Assembly (NCBI GenBank): GCA_029255685.2
Contig: CM055319.2
Span: 11,332,747 to 11,396,746, forward strand
Direction of reading: 5' to 3'
Length of the DNA stretch: 64,000 nucleotides
DNA from: Silene conica
Taxonomy: Eukaryota > Streptophyta > Magnoliopsida > Caryophyllales > Caryophyllaceae
Numbering within the stretch: position 1 is the stretch's first letter; each line of letters starts with the position of its first letter. The position numbers and the translations under genes were made by a program. The notes below the pieces were generated by a model. It was given only the letters and a program-made list of their open reading frames with translations, had not been told where the DNA came from and ran no database searches. Below are positions 21,470-33,300 of the stretch, in pieces.

Positions 21470-22732
21470 ATGTCTACTATTTCTGATAATCTTCAGCCAG
21501 CAGCACACCACCTCCCAGGGGGATTTATTCTCCCCGTTGAATTGCATCTCTCCTATATCGAATTGTTGGAGAAAAAACAGTTTGCAGGTCTACCAGAGGA
21601 AGATCCTTTGAAGCATTTGGAGCTATTTACAGATTATTTTTGTTTCCTACCCGTTTCGGCGGGAGAGCGAGATAAGGTTAAGGAGATGTTGTTTCGTTTC
21701 TCCTTGAAAGATTCTGCGCGTGAATGGACTCGTCACCTTGATATGGAAGCGGCTAGAGTTACAGATTGGACATCTCTGGCATTGGCTTTTTGCAAACAGT
21801 ACTTTTCGCCAGCGAAAACCAATGCTTTGAGAATTCAAATCTCAAATTTCCAGCAAGGACCTGATGAGGAACTTCATGAAGCATGGATCCGTTTTAAGGA
21901 GTTGGTTCGATCTGTTCCTCACCATGGCCTTGAGGAGTGGTACCTTTGCAACCAATTCTATGACTCTTTGAGTGGTCGTGCTTATGAGGAATCAACCCCA
22001 AAGGATGATTCTGCCACAGCTCTGGTAGAAGAAACTGATCCCGTGCACAGGTCAGAAGGTCGACCGACCATAACATCAGGTCGACCGACCTCGACACCTG
22101 ACGTGAGAATAGTTTCTGCAGAACATAAAATTTTCGATAATACGGAGCCTGGTCGACCGATCGCTGTACCAGGTCGACCGACCACTGTTAATGAGCAGAA
22201 TGCAGTTTCTATTCCCGAATCGCTGGATCCTTCCCTCATTCAAGACCTCACCATGATACCTGAACAGACTATGGAGTCGCCTCCTGAGCTACCTGACTCA
22301 TCTCTCATCAATGACTCGACGGAGACTCCAAAGTTAAAAGAGCCAAAGATTGTTGATTCTGCGGCAAGCATTGCAGTCCCGTATCCGGATCATATGGAGA
22401 AAGTGGAGTTGGAGCATCAGCTCGGAAAAATCTTGAAGATCGTCAAGGGCCTTGAGCTTAAGAGAAAATTAGAGGACCATCCTATTATTTCTGTTGCTGC
22501 AGGTCATGGTAAAAAGGGCATAGGAGATCCTGGTGATACTGGGGAGACAAAATTGGAGCAAGCTGCTGAAGAAGATAGGCCGGGCAAAGTAAAGAAGCGT
22601 GTCATAACTTATGCGACACCTGATACCCTTCCTCCGGCTAGGCCTGTTGTCTGGAGGCCCAGAGTAGCGGTCCATACTGCTGAAAGGACCTATTTTAGCC
22701 AAGTGCCTTACTTTGGGGTATCTTGCTACTAA
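21470..22732 (+). CDS. B Gag-like protein
   Basis: About 420 residues from the ATG at 21470; the frame is open nine codons upstream without an ATG. The Gag core matches A and C ([76 protein letters not shown]). It then runs straight into the linker with two GRPT pairs and a Pro/Glu-rich C-terminal half. There is no zinc knuckle and no protease. A truncated Gag could still take part in particles made by a helper such as A. The tail after residue 330 has no family I recognise. Confidence 0.88.
   Translation: MSTISDNLQPAAHHLPGGFILPVELHLSYIELLEKKQFAGLPEEDPLKHLELFTDYFCFLPVSAGERDKVKEMLFRFSLKDSAREWTRHLDMEAARVTDWTSLALAFCKQYFSPAKTNALRIQISNFQQGPDEELHEAWIRFKELVRSVPHHGLEEWYLCNQFYDSLSGRAYEESTPKDDSATALVEETDPVHRSEGRPTITSGRPTSTPDVRIVSAEHKIFDNTEPGRPIAVPGRPTTVNEQNAVSIPESLDPSLIQDLTMIPEQTMESPPELPDSSLINDSTETPKLKEPKIVDSAASIAVPYPDHMEKVELEHQLGKILKIVKGLELKRKLEDHPIISVAAGHGKKGIGDPGDTGETKLEQAAEEDRPGKVKKRVITYATPDTLPPARPVVWRPRVAVHTAERTYFSQVPYFGVSCY
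22058..22183 (+). repeat. Two cassettes inside gag of B
   Basis: 12-mers start at 22058, 22079, 22151 and 22172, encoding GRPTITSGRPTSTP and GRPIAVPGRPTTVN. The 93-bp distance between cassettes equals that in A. Confidence 0.95.
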
Positions 22733-22968
22733 GTCTTAGTGCTAATCCAGTATTTTATTTCTGTTTCTGTTAGACTATTTTTTTTACTTTTTGCTTTTAG
22801 ACTTAGACTCTTTTTGCTGTTGTTGATTTGTTTTGAGACATTTTAGACTTGGTTCTGGGATCTTGCGCATTTGTTGGGCGCATATTTAATGCTTTTTCAG
22901 GTTTGAGGAAGAATGACTTGGTAAACACAAGTGGTTTCGAAGAAAAGAGAGCCGTTGTGCAGCAGAGG

Positions 22969-23001
22969 GGTCGATCGACCCGAAACATAGGTCGGTCGAC
23001 C
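22969..23001 (+). repeat. Cassette after the B coding region
   Basis: GGTCGATCGACC (22969) and GGTCGGTCGACC (22990), 21 bp apart. Confidence 0.95.
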
Positions 23002-23223
23002 TACCCGTCCGTCACAGCCTGTTCGTTTCTTCCTCGGGAATCGTGCAACCGTCTTGGGTACTTGAGTGGCACGGCTGGCCACCAAAACCTCCCAGCTTAC
23101 GCTGGTTTGGGGAGGTTTTTCTCATGCGCCTATTATTCCAGTGAGTTCTTTCCAGTTTTTTCCTTAATTTTTATTCTCTTTGCATCTTTACTTTAATTTT
23201 CTGAAACCTTTACTTAGGCTAAT

Positions 23224-23243
23224 GCACAATGGGGACATTGTGC
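23224..23243 (+). promoter_or_regulatory. Conserved GCACAATG hairpin (B)
   Basis: GCACAATG, loop GGGA, CATTGTGC. Confidence 0.75.
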
Positions 23244-24030
23244 GGGTTGGTTTGGGGAATGGTTTCATGTCACATGCATTGCATTTTGTCACACGTTTAT
23301 TGCATTTCTGTCTTGCATCGTTCTTTTCTTTATTTTCCTTACCTATACAAAAGAAAAATACAAAAAAAAAAAAATGAAAAAATTTCAAAAATTCCAAAAA
23401 AATGCACGTTTATTTTAGCATATAGGTCAAGTCGGAACGAGAGTATTTCAAGGATGATTTAGCTTTCTTACATGTTTATGCCTTTACCTTGCCTTGTCAA
23501 CTTGTTTTAGTATAAGAGTCTTTTGCATATCTACGAGTTTTTGTCAACTTGCATATCTTGAGACTTGACTTTTACCTTGGCAACCTACTATACATTCTGA
23601 GTTTTAGAGCCTTATTCCTGGTTTCATTTTTAAACCAGTTGTCTAGGATGTGAGTAGTACTCCCCTTGGAACATGTTACATCAATATGCATAAACATGAA
23701 CTTGAATTGCTATATACTTGTTTTACTTTCTCGTTTTGTGAGTCTTGATACGTGCATTTGGGATCCCTTTTCTCTTATTTACCCATAAGCTTCACATAGC
23801 CAAAATTGCCTTTTTATTTCCCCAAAAAACTACATCCCATACTTAGCCTACCCTTCCAAGCTAGTACTTGTGGTCATTGGATTATTTTTTTGAGGCATCT
23901 TGGTTTGTATGCTATCTTGAACAAAAAGAGAAAAGAAAGAAAGCAAGAAAGAAAAAAAAAAGAACAGAAAAATTCAGAAAAAGAAAGAAAGAAAAGAAAA
24001 ACGAAAAAATTCGGAAAAACACAGGAAGTC

Positions 24031-24063
24031 AGTCGACCGACCACCTTCATAGGTCGGCCGACC
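24031..24063 (+). repeat. Cassette 684 bp before the B 3' LTR
   Basis: AGTCGACCGACC (24031) and GGTCGGCCGACC (24052), 21 bp apart, next to an A/G-rich tract. Confidence 0.95.
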
Positions 24064-24490
24064 AACTGACATCATCAGAATGAAAAAAAATCGTTCCAAA
24101 ATCCCTTTCTTTTATATGTTATCACTCCCGTACCTCATTCAAAATATTTGGGAGTCCTTTCTTATATTCAATGAGAGAGTTGTGCCACAAAAAGAGCACT
24201 TTCTTAATTTCAAGAGTTGTGAAATATGTTGATGGAAACCGGTTCTACTAGCTTGGCTACTAACCCCACAAATCCAAAAACATCTTAACCACTTTTACCT
24301 TTTACCTCACATATCTTTCATTACCTCAATTGCATGTATCTGGGTCACTTAATAAGATTGTTATACAAAGTTGTAGAATTTTTGTTCATGTTAGATTGCA
24401 GGCATGTTTTCATGGGTCGCAGTTAGGTGAGTGTCATGACAATATACTTCTTTCTATCTTTTACATATACTCACCCTTTGCTTCATGAGT

Positions 24491-24515
24491 GTCTCGAGCG
24501 TACCGCGAGAGTCCA
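24491..24515 (+). other. Conserved 3' block (B)
   Basis: Identical to the block at 14541 in A; 224 bp before the 3' LTR. Confidence 0.7.
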
Positions 24516-25158
24516 TGGTATAAAGTCTCTATAGTCTCTAGTTTTGCAAGTTTGACGACCCTATAACTCGTTTGCATGATTTAAATACTTTCTCTGTACT
24601 TGGCATTGGTTTAGGCTAAACATGTAAATTTCGCTCTGAGATTGAAATCGTTCCATTAGTTAAGATCGAGTCTATTTCTTGCTTGAGGGCAAGAAAGGTT
24701 TGGTTTGGGGAATTTGATGCGTGCCTATTTTATGATGTTTTACATCTATTTTTACACGCATTTTGTCGCTCATTTACGATGTTTTAGCATTTATTTCCCA
24801 ACAATTGTCTACTTTCGTATTTTTATGCTCTTTTGCAGATTTATGCGGAAAAGGGACGATTTTATACCAAATTTATGCCCTCGGGACTTTTCATGACTAA
24901 GGACAAGAAGGAACGAAGCCTAGCGCACATTTCAAGGCCTAAAGATAGCTTTAACAAGCAAAGAATTGATCCACGACATTGCAGCCTGTTTCAAATGGCT
25001 ATATCTCGCGTTCTAGAGCTGATAATGGAGTGATTCCAGTTGGAGGTGAAAGCTTATCCTCTTAGCTTTCCAACGCCGCAAGAATCGCTTGATTACGATA
25101 AGTAACGAAGAAATGGCAGCTGTTTTAAGATCGACGCGCGCTGCAGTCCCGACAATTG

Positions 25159-25191
25159 GGTCGACCGACCTACTAACTGGGTCGACCGACC
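25159..25191 (+). repeat. Cassette upstream of TATA, B 3' LTR
   Basis: Two GGTCGACCGACC, starts 25159 and 25180. Confidence 0.95.
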
Positions 25192-25716
25192 ACAGCACTG
25201 ACCCAGAAGTTTCCGCGAAGCCCATTAAAGTGTTTAGGTCATTGGGAAACTCTTTATTTCCGCCTATTTAAGCCAAATTTCGTGATTAGGGTTAGACATC
25301 AAGATTTCCATCAAGTTTTCTACCTAGTTTTTATCATAGAGTTACATCTAGTTTTAGTTTTAATCTTTCTATAATCACCAAACACTTTTCTTTAGTTTTA
25401 TATATTGTTCTTCATCAATCTTTCAACATTAATCCATAAAGCTTGTTCTTTTCCGCCTTAATCCTTATTTCCGGTAATTCCTGTTTTAATTTATGTTTTA
25501 TTATTGTTAGTTTATAATTATTGCATACGGTTAGGTTAGAATCCCAAGCCTTTATTATTATTGCTTGTTTAGATTGATGTTCTTTACAATTTCCATGTTT
25601 ATTCCTATTTTTATTATTGTTTCAATAGTTATGAGTAGCTAATTTCATATGTTAGGATGTAGGGAGTAAATATGCATAGGTAGTATAATTCCCGAATTGA
25701 CATGTCGCAGGCAGGA

Positions 25717-25749
25717 GGTCGACCGACCACCATTACAGGTCGGCCGACC
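25717..25749 (+). repeat. Second cassette of the B 3' LTR
   Basis: GGTCGACCGACC at 25717 and GGTCGGCCGACC at 25738. Confidence 0.95.
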
Positions 25750-26346
25750 GACTCGTGTTCGAATTCCGTTTCGCTTTTATTTGTAGACTATAATAACCTA
25801 CAATGAGACCAAAAGGAGACTTGTAGGATGTTAGTATTGACCTACCCAAGATTGAGAGATTTGGGAAGGGCATTGGTTTACATCTTAAGACAGATAGGTT
25901 ACTTAAGACTGAAAGGTTTGTGACCTAGAATTTAGGAATCACCCTTATTGTTGACACCCAATAATTGTGAGACCTAGGAACTAATAGCATAGACCGAAAG
26001 GAGCTATTAGGTAGCATAGACCTAAAGGATATGTTACACCCCTTACGCGACTGCAATACATGTTGACTTAGGATTTATTTTATCTTAGCTGTTTATTACC
26101 CAAACATCCTAGCATCTCTTTTATTATATTTTTATTCTCATCTTTATTTACTTGTTTTACCTTATTCTTAGATTTAGTAACAACCAATCAAAACACCCCT
26201 CTTTTTATTATTACTTAATAGATTAAAAATTAGCAAACATAATTAACCTTGTCTCTCTGTGGTTCGACCCTTACTATCACTATCTATAGTTTTAGTTTGG
26301 TTTATAAATATTATCTTTGACACCCACAACGACGGGTATCAAGCAC

Positions 26347-27011
26347 GGTTTGGACCTTTGACGATATTGAAATTGATATTGAGATTGGTTACCGGAATGA
26401 GTTATGGGGCCTATGTGCCGAGTTATTGTTATGGTCCGGAGTGACCTAGTTATTGAGTTATATTGTTTGAGTTTGAAATTGATATTGAGATGGAAATATT
26501 GTTTTGCGGTTTTATCCCGCCAGTTCACTCACCCCTTGTCTTTGGTTTTAGATTCGACGATGAGTGCGATACTTGGTTACTTGGAGTGAGATAGTATGAG
26601 ATAAAGTAACGAGTAAGACGGAGTTATGAGCTGGGAATTGTATAATGAGGTTACGGGGACGTAACCGTGTTTTAAGGAGGATAGGATTGTAAAATCTTTT
26701 GATTTATGATATGTCTAGTTGTTTTACATGGCTAAGTGGTATGTCGCGATTGTTACTTGAATATACTTGATAACCCTGTTACTTCTGTTATGCATTTTAT
26801 TGTGTTTCGTGATGTATCCTTTAAATTAGTGATACGTTAAACTTTGGGGACAAAGTTTTCTTAACGAGGGTAGAAGGTGACATGTCGTGTTTTAAAAGTA
26901 CCTCTATTAGTTCTGATGTTATGTGGTTGTGTTCGTTACGTGTCTAGTGATAAGTTTATCCACCATGGGATGGTGAACTTCGGGACGAAGTTCAGTTTAA
27001 GGGGGGAAGAC
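26347..27011 (+). other. LARD internal region, right part, with PPT
   Basis: Non-coding. Ends with the box TTCGGGACGAAGTTC and the polypurine tract AAGGGGGGAAGAC (to 27011), both nearly identical to those before the F LTR (36050-36086). A second motif, GGGGACGTAACCGTG (near 26655), also resembles F (GGGGACGTAACTC near 35944). Confidence 0.8.
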
Positions 27012-28185
27012 TGTAATACTCCGTATTTTATTATAATGTTTATTATTATTATTTATATTGACGTGTATTCAATAATTAATCGAATAAAGGTTTTTATATT
27101 TTTTTCTATGTTGTGAGTGATATGTAGCGTAAGCGTATTAGTTATATTTTATGTTGCGACTTATGAACGGGAATTAGTATTTTAGGTCCTCGGGATGCGT
27201 GATGGACTCGGGCTTACGATTAATGTGGGATGGGTGATGTTATACCGTGTTAAGCACAAAGCTGGAAAACAAAAGATAACAAACAAAACCCTATTGATTC
27301 AATGATACCTATCGACACTTGCTACCTTCATCCATCGACATATCTCAAAACCCTAGTTCTCCTTCACGTTACTGCCTCCAACGCTTCCTGCCCCCTTCAT
27401 GGAAAAAAAAAGGAAACACCCTAACCCAGCAAGAAGAACAAGACAACCCTAACAGGAACCAAAGATGTCATACGGTATAACACGTTTTAATGCTTTGCTT
27501 TATTCTTTCTGCGTGTCACGTTTTATAGTCACTTGTTTGTTCGTTGTTAGGTTTAATTCTGAGTATGAGTTATGGGCTATGATAGTAGGATGTTGGTAGG
27601 TTAGGTGGGTAGTGTTGGGGTGGTGTGTGGAGGTCGGGAACTTGTGTTGACAGACTGGTTAATGGCGTGGTATGGCTGGGCAGAAAACAGGGGATACAGG
27701 GGTACAGGGTTGCGTGTTCAGCAGCGGGTTTGAGGGGTTGGTTAGCGTGTTGGTTCTGGGGATCGAGGACTCACCTTTGCCTCCTATGGGACCACCGTGG
27801 GTCAGTGGTGACCACGGTGGTGGCCAGTGGGGCTGTTGGGCACGGTGGAGAGAGAGAGAGTGCGAGAAAAGAGGGGGGTTGAAGGTGGTTGCTGAAAGTA
27901 TAGAGGGCTGTGAGGGTACAGGCTGTTTTGGGCTGTCATGGTGGTAGCTGTGGTGGCCCATGGTGGTGTACAAGGGGTGGAAGTGGTAGTCGGTAGTGCG
28001 TAGTTTAGTTTAGGACAGTTGGTGGTGGTCGTGGGGGGCTTGGTCGGTGGTGGTGACGCGGTGAAGTGGGCTGGTCACAGGTTTTGTATAAGGTGGTTTT
28101 TTTTTGCGGGGGGGGGGGGGGGGGGGGGGGCTGTTTGTGTATGATTTTAACGGGTTGTCATTGTTGTTGTCTTTGTCGTTACTAC

Positions 28186-28282
<97 letters not shown>

Positions 28283-28771
28283 TATTATTGTTATTATTAT
28301 TATTATTATTATTATTAATACTTGTTATTATTGTTCTAATGATATGATAATAGTATGATTAATATTATTAGTAAATATTGTTTGACATCAATATTGTAAT
28401 GTTAGTTGTGTTGTTTTCATCGTTATGAGTTTATAATTGTTCGATAATTTAATTATCGAAGTAATGAATATTATTATTAGTATTATTATGTTATTGTTAC
28501 CATGTCATTTGGTTAATATGTTAGTATCAAGTATTACCTTAAGGGACTTTACGAGTCGGGAAGTTTCTATTTCGGGAAAGTTTCTATTTTGGGAATTTTC
28601 TATTTTGGGAAACTTTCCAATTTTAGAAGTTACTATATTCGACAGTTTGTTACGATTCTAAGTATGGGATTTGCTAAGGGTTGTAATCGTTGAATAATAT
28701 ATGTTTAGGTGACGGTTTCCGCATGGAACGTCTCGAGGAGCTGTTGACTGTCCTTCTGCAAATTGAGGTAG

Positions 28772-28828
<57 letters not shown>

Positions 28829-29447
28829 CTGTGATTGTGTTATGACACGAAGTGTGTGTAATGTTTATTACAAGATTGTTATAATTGTTTATGAAGGTAC
28901 TGTGGATTGTATTATTATTGATTATTGTGAAGGTCGGGACTTGTGAAATGGGTCTTGTGATATGGGACTTGTGATATGGCCATTAGAGGTGTGGTGTGAT
29001 GGGAGGTGTGGAGTGGTGGAGGTGTGGTGGATTATCGAATGATATGGAGATGGAGGAAGATACAGTTTTATTGTTGTTTATGTTTTATCTGTTTTACCTA
29101 CTCAACCTCGTGGTTGACCCTGTGTATTCGTGTGACATCTACGATGATCCGGAATGGGGAGTAGATTTTACAGGAAAGAGACAGATGGGCTTGGAGCTGG
29201 GACGGGAATGTGAGATGCGGACTTGGGACCGACTTAGATCTATATCACATTTAGAGTAGTCATCAGTTGTACTTTTATTCTGCCTTGTAGCTTCTGTAAT
29301 AGCAAACTTTAAATTGTATCACTTCTATGTAATGAGCTTTGGGAGTTTTACTTTGTTATTCACTACCTCGGTTAATCCGAGATGGTAACAGCCTTTGTTA
29401 TTTGAGAATGTCTGGCTAAAGGCTCTTAAATAAACGGGGGTGTTACA
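27012..29447 (+). repeat. LARD 3' LTR
   Basis: 2436 bp, TGTAATACTCCG...GGTGTTACA. It has much longer simple repeats than the 5' LTR: poly-G (28108-28130), TTA/ATT (28187-28318) and TA (about 28775-28827). No gene is supported in it. Its right end cuts a CACTA exon. Confidence 0.93.
28187..28318 (+). repeat. ATT microsatellite in the LARD 3' LTR
   Basis: About 44 units with a few interruptions; the 5' LTR has about 9 at the same place (near 3039-3063). Both LTRs were identical at insertion, so the length changed afterwards. Confidence 0.95.
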
Positions 29448-30181
29448 GTACCTAAGGCCTTGCCTTTTTCGGTACTTCCTGACATCCGGTTGGTTTTGTT
29501 TTTCTCGGATTTGTCTTGAAAGTTTGGATCATCCTTTCTAGCCTTAAGTTGTTCGAAAATATCGGCCGGTATCCAAGACGGCCTTTGCTCCGTGGGTTTC
29601 TTCATAGCGTAGTGGATTCTTTTGCGGAGGCGGTCTTTCATCATGTTGGTCCACGCCGACTTAACCGCTTCTCTATCACGAGGGTTAAAGGTAACATGTT
29701 TCTGTTTCAAAAAAAAATATAGTTAAATAAATATGAAACAATAAATAGGTAATAAATAATAAAACGGAAATAGGTAACAGTTAATAAATACCTCAAACCA
29801 ATTCCACCACTCGTCCTTGATGGCATCCGACGCATTTGACCAGTTGGGCGCATACTCCTTGTAGTTGCAAATAATGGTCGCTGTTACGAGATCGGAAACG
29901 TCTTTGTCACTGAACCTGAAAAAGAGTTAAATTTGAAAATAAAATAGTCAACAAGTAATCATATTATAATCAATATATATATATATATATATATACAATC
30001 AATTATCCGTAAACAAATGAGATACTTACCACTTGGCGCCATCGTAATCAGTCGGATCGAGGTGTACTCGATGTGTAGGCGGCTGAGGCTGAGGAGGAAC
30101 AATCTCGTCCTCATCAGTAGCTCCCGATCGTCCTCCCTCTGGCTGACGACTACCAGTACCTCGTCGTCTTCCGCCCGACAT
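29448..30181 (-). CDS. CACTA second gene, TNPA/Ptta-like, three exons, cut by LARD
   Basis: Exon 1 runs 30181-30030 (start codon at 30181, MSGGRRRGTGSRQPEGGRSG, ending with donor GTAAGT). Exon 2 is 29915-29792 (FSDKDVSDLVTATIICNYKE ... DEWWNWFE) and exon 3 begins at 29701 (KHVTFNPRDREAVKSAW). The phases fit: exon 1 ends with two bases of a Trp codon that exon 2 completes. Exon 3 is open to 29448, where the LARD LTR begins, so the C-terminus is lost from this side. The pattern WWNWFE followed by a basic MKDRLRKRIHYAMKK stretch resembles the plant transposase Ptta/En/Spm family, which in En/Spm includes the protein binding subterminal repeats. Family call from memory, no search run. Confidence 0.75.
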
Positions 30182-30342
30182 ATAATTATCAAACTAATAT
30201 AGCAACAATTAGAAAGAAATGCTTTACCTAATTAAAAACTTGAATAATAAGATTAATAAGATAATTTCATTGACATTAAGCCATACGGCATCTACAATAA
30301 TTTCAACAAATACAAGATTATCAAATCTAATAGATAGCAGTC

Positions 30343-33300
30343 CTAATCATCATCATCACTTGAACAATTTATTCCTACATCCTTACAAAGAGAATCTATA
30401 ATATCTTCATCTTCATTCTCATCCTCATACTCATCCTCATCCTCATCCTCAACCTCGTCCTCATCCTCATCCTCATCCTCATCCTCATGTTGCTCCACTG
30501 CCACAATTTGTATGTATTTTGGTTCCTCCACAATTTCATCTTCATCTTCTTCTTCTACTTCAATTGGTGACAGTATTGTTTCACCATTAGTAACATTTTC
30601 TTGAAAGAAAGATTCATCAACGGGGGCATCGACATGTGATCTAGCCTTGGTTTTGAATACCGCTGACCATTGACTTTGATCCTTTTTTATACCTGGATAA
30701 GGACTATAGTAAACTTGTTCCACTTGATATGCCAACACAAATGGGTCGTACTTTGCAAATTTTCTACTCTGGTTAACATCCACAAGCTTATATTCCTTAT
30801 GCACTTGCATGCCTCTTTCGGAGTTATCTAGCCAACTACATTTGAACAAAATGACTTTGGAAGTGCTTTGTGGCCCTGTATAAGTCATTTCAAAAATTTC
30901 GTCAAGGGTCCCATAGTAGTCAGCTCCTTCAGTGGAACTCACACAAACTCCATTGTTAATTGTGCACTTTTCCAAATCTTTTCCTTGAATGAAAGCTCGA
31001 AATTTGTAGCCATTGATGGAATATCGTTTCCATGTTCTGACTCTTCTTGAGGGACCATTTGCTAAGGCAATTAGAACTGGATCTTCTATATTATTAACCT
31101 GAGATCTAAACCATATGGGAAATCTTGTTTCATATTTTTCCCAAACATCATTGCCTACGACACATTTAGGATGTTCTCTCATGATAAAATTTTCAAACAA
31201 CCTATATTCAAATTAGGGGAATTATTAATTTTTGAACAACTAATAAAGTACGTTTCAAATATAAGAATTTAGATTGACCACTTACACTTCGTTGCGTTTC
31301 AATTCATCAGAATCGCAGTTAGATAAAACGTAGAGGTGTGCACGCTCATATTCGTTATCCTCCAAAAACCTCTCACGACACTTTCCAGAAGTAGTGCCAT
31401 CATGATCTTGAAATATCTCAGGCAAGTTAGATTGTGTCGCCTTTTTTGAACCAACGTCAAGGTCCTTTGCCTTGGTGTCTATGTGATCTTCAAAGTATAG
31501 GGAACAGAAATTTGCTATTTCCTCAATTAAATATGCATTACATATAGACCCTTTAACATGAGCTTTATTTTTGATTTTCTTTTTCAAGTGATTCAAAAAC
31601 CTACAAACAAATTAATTTAGAATGAAAAATATGATGATATATATGTATTATGTAATATAAAGTATTGAATAAGGATGATGACATTACCTCTCGAAAGGAT
31701 ACATCCACCTATATTGCACAGGACCACCCACTTTTACTTCATATGGCAAATGAATAGGTAGGTGTTCCATTGAGTTGATAAAAGAAGGTGGAAGGATTTT
31801 CTCTAATTTGCCGATAATCTCCGCAATGTTATTTTCGAGACTTGTAAGTTTTTCAATTTGTACTGATGAAGTACACAAATCTCTGAAAAACTGACTAATT
31901 TCAGTTATGGCATTCCACTCATTTTTTGGGAGAAGATGTCTCAAAGCAACTGGGAGTAATCGCTCCATGAAGACGTGACAATCATGACTTTTCAAACCGT
32001 GTATCTTCAATTCATTCATATCGACACACCTTCTCAAATCTGAAGCATAACCGTCGGGAAACTTCAGTTTGTATACCCATTCACATAGGACCTTCTTTTG
32101 TTCCTTTTTTCAAAACGACCGAATCCCCTTTTCTTCTACTTGAACAAAGAAGTAACACGTCTTTCTCTGCATTTGAGTTTAATTTTGTTTTTCCTTTCAC
32201 GTCCATGACAGTGTGAATTATTTGCTCGAAATTTTTTTTCTCAATATGCATGACATCAAGGTTATGTCGAATTAGTAGCATGCTCCAATAGGGAAGCTCC
32301 CAAAAGATGCTTTGTTTCCACCACCCAATCCATTTCCCTTTAAGCAAATTAAAGTTCACGTTCAGATCCATCCACAATTTTCGGTAGATGTTTGACACAA
32401 TCCCAGACTTCATTGCCTGTTAACCTCTTCGCAGCAACATCGAGCTCAACTTTCCCTTTTCTAAAATGCACCTTATCTTTACGAAAAACATGATTACTGT
32501 CTAAAAACTGTCGATGACAATCAAACCAACTCCATTTTTTGCCATGTTGTAGCCAAACTGACTTAGTCTCATTTTTCATACAATATGGACATGCATGCTC
32601 ACCAGCAGTTGTCCAACCAGATAACATGCCATATGTAGGAAAGTCGTTGATAGTCCATAGGAGTGCGGCTCTAAGATCAAAGTTTTGCTTCAAGGAGACG
32701 CCATAGGTTAAGATCCCCGTCTCCCATAATTGCTTCAACTCGTGAATAAGAGGCTGCAAATAGACGTCAAGGTTTTTCTTTGGATTGTGGGGACCGGGAA
32801 TAAGTAATGTTAAGAGCATAAACTGTCTTTTCATATAGAGCCAGGGTGGTAAATTGTATGGAGTAAGTATCACCGGCCAACATGAATATTGCTTCCCGAA
32901 TTGACTAAACGGTGCGAAACCATCAGTGCAAAGTCCAAGACGGACATTCCTAGGCTCAGATGCAAAATCAGGATGCAGCCGGTCAAACTGTTTCCAAGCC
33001 TCCCCGTCACTTGGATGAGACATTGTTCCACTAATACGAGGGTTTTCATAATGCCAACGCATTTCGCCCGCGATGTGCTTTGTGGCATAAAAGCGTTGCA
33101 ACCGTGGTCCTAATGGAAAATAAGTTAAGAACTTTTCGGGAACTCTTTTGCCATTTGCATTTTTCTCTAATTTGTACCTATTCGTACCACATTTTCTGCA
33201 CTTATCAAGGTGAGCGTCGTCCATCCAGAAAATCATACATCCTCCCGAGCAGGCATCTATCTTCTGATGGGGAAGTTGAAGAGCTTTAAAAACTTTTTTG

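Larger units (their letters stand above)
22733..24714 (+). other. B 3' non-coding region
   Basis: No gene seen. Very similar to the same part of C (52747-54746). It holds cassettes at 22969 and 24031, GGTTTGGGGA boxes near 23104 and 23250, the GCACAATG hairpin, an A/G-rich tract (about 23920-24010), the conserved block at 24491-24515, and the terminal polypurine tract (GGTTTGGTTTGGGGAA) before the LTR. Confidence 0.75.
19666..26341 (+). mobile_element. Element B: Athila-like non-autonomous element with gag only
   Basis: 6676 bp, 1627-bp LTRs, tRNA-Asp-type PBS and target duplication AGCAC (19661-19665, 26342-26346). The internal part is only 3.4 kb and encodes a Gag-like protein but no protease, RT, RNase H or integrase, the TR-GAG form. 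It must borrow enzymes. LTRs differ at about 14 sites, giving roughly 0.33-0.6 million years. It carries eight cassettes. Confidence 0.93.
24715..26341 (+). repeat. B 3' LTR
   Basis: 1627 bp, the same length as the 5' LTR. Carries cassettes at 25159-25191 and 25717-25749. Followed by AGCAC. Confidence 0.95.
2440..29447 (+). mobile_element. LARD: large non-autonomous gypsy-type LTR element, interrupted by G, A and B
   Basis: Own segments are 2440-3797, 16121-16484, 16485-19665, 26347-27011 and 27012-29447. The element has about 2.4-kb LTRs with TGTAAT...TGTTACA ends, an initiator Met-tRNA PBS, a PPT, and about 3.85 kb of internal DNA with no gag or pol frame. This is the LARD (large retrotransposon derivative) form, which needs enzymes from elsewhere. 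The LTRs differ at roughly 1.5% of sites outside simple repeats, suggesting about 0.6-1.1 million years. Its left end lies off the window. It inserted into the CACTA element at 29448. Confidence 0.85.

Noticed and set aside
28066-28358. Open frames encoding long Leu or Ile runs
   Set aside because: Translation of the ATT microsatellite and poly-G tract in the LARD LTR; no protein signal.
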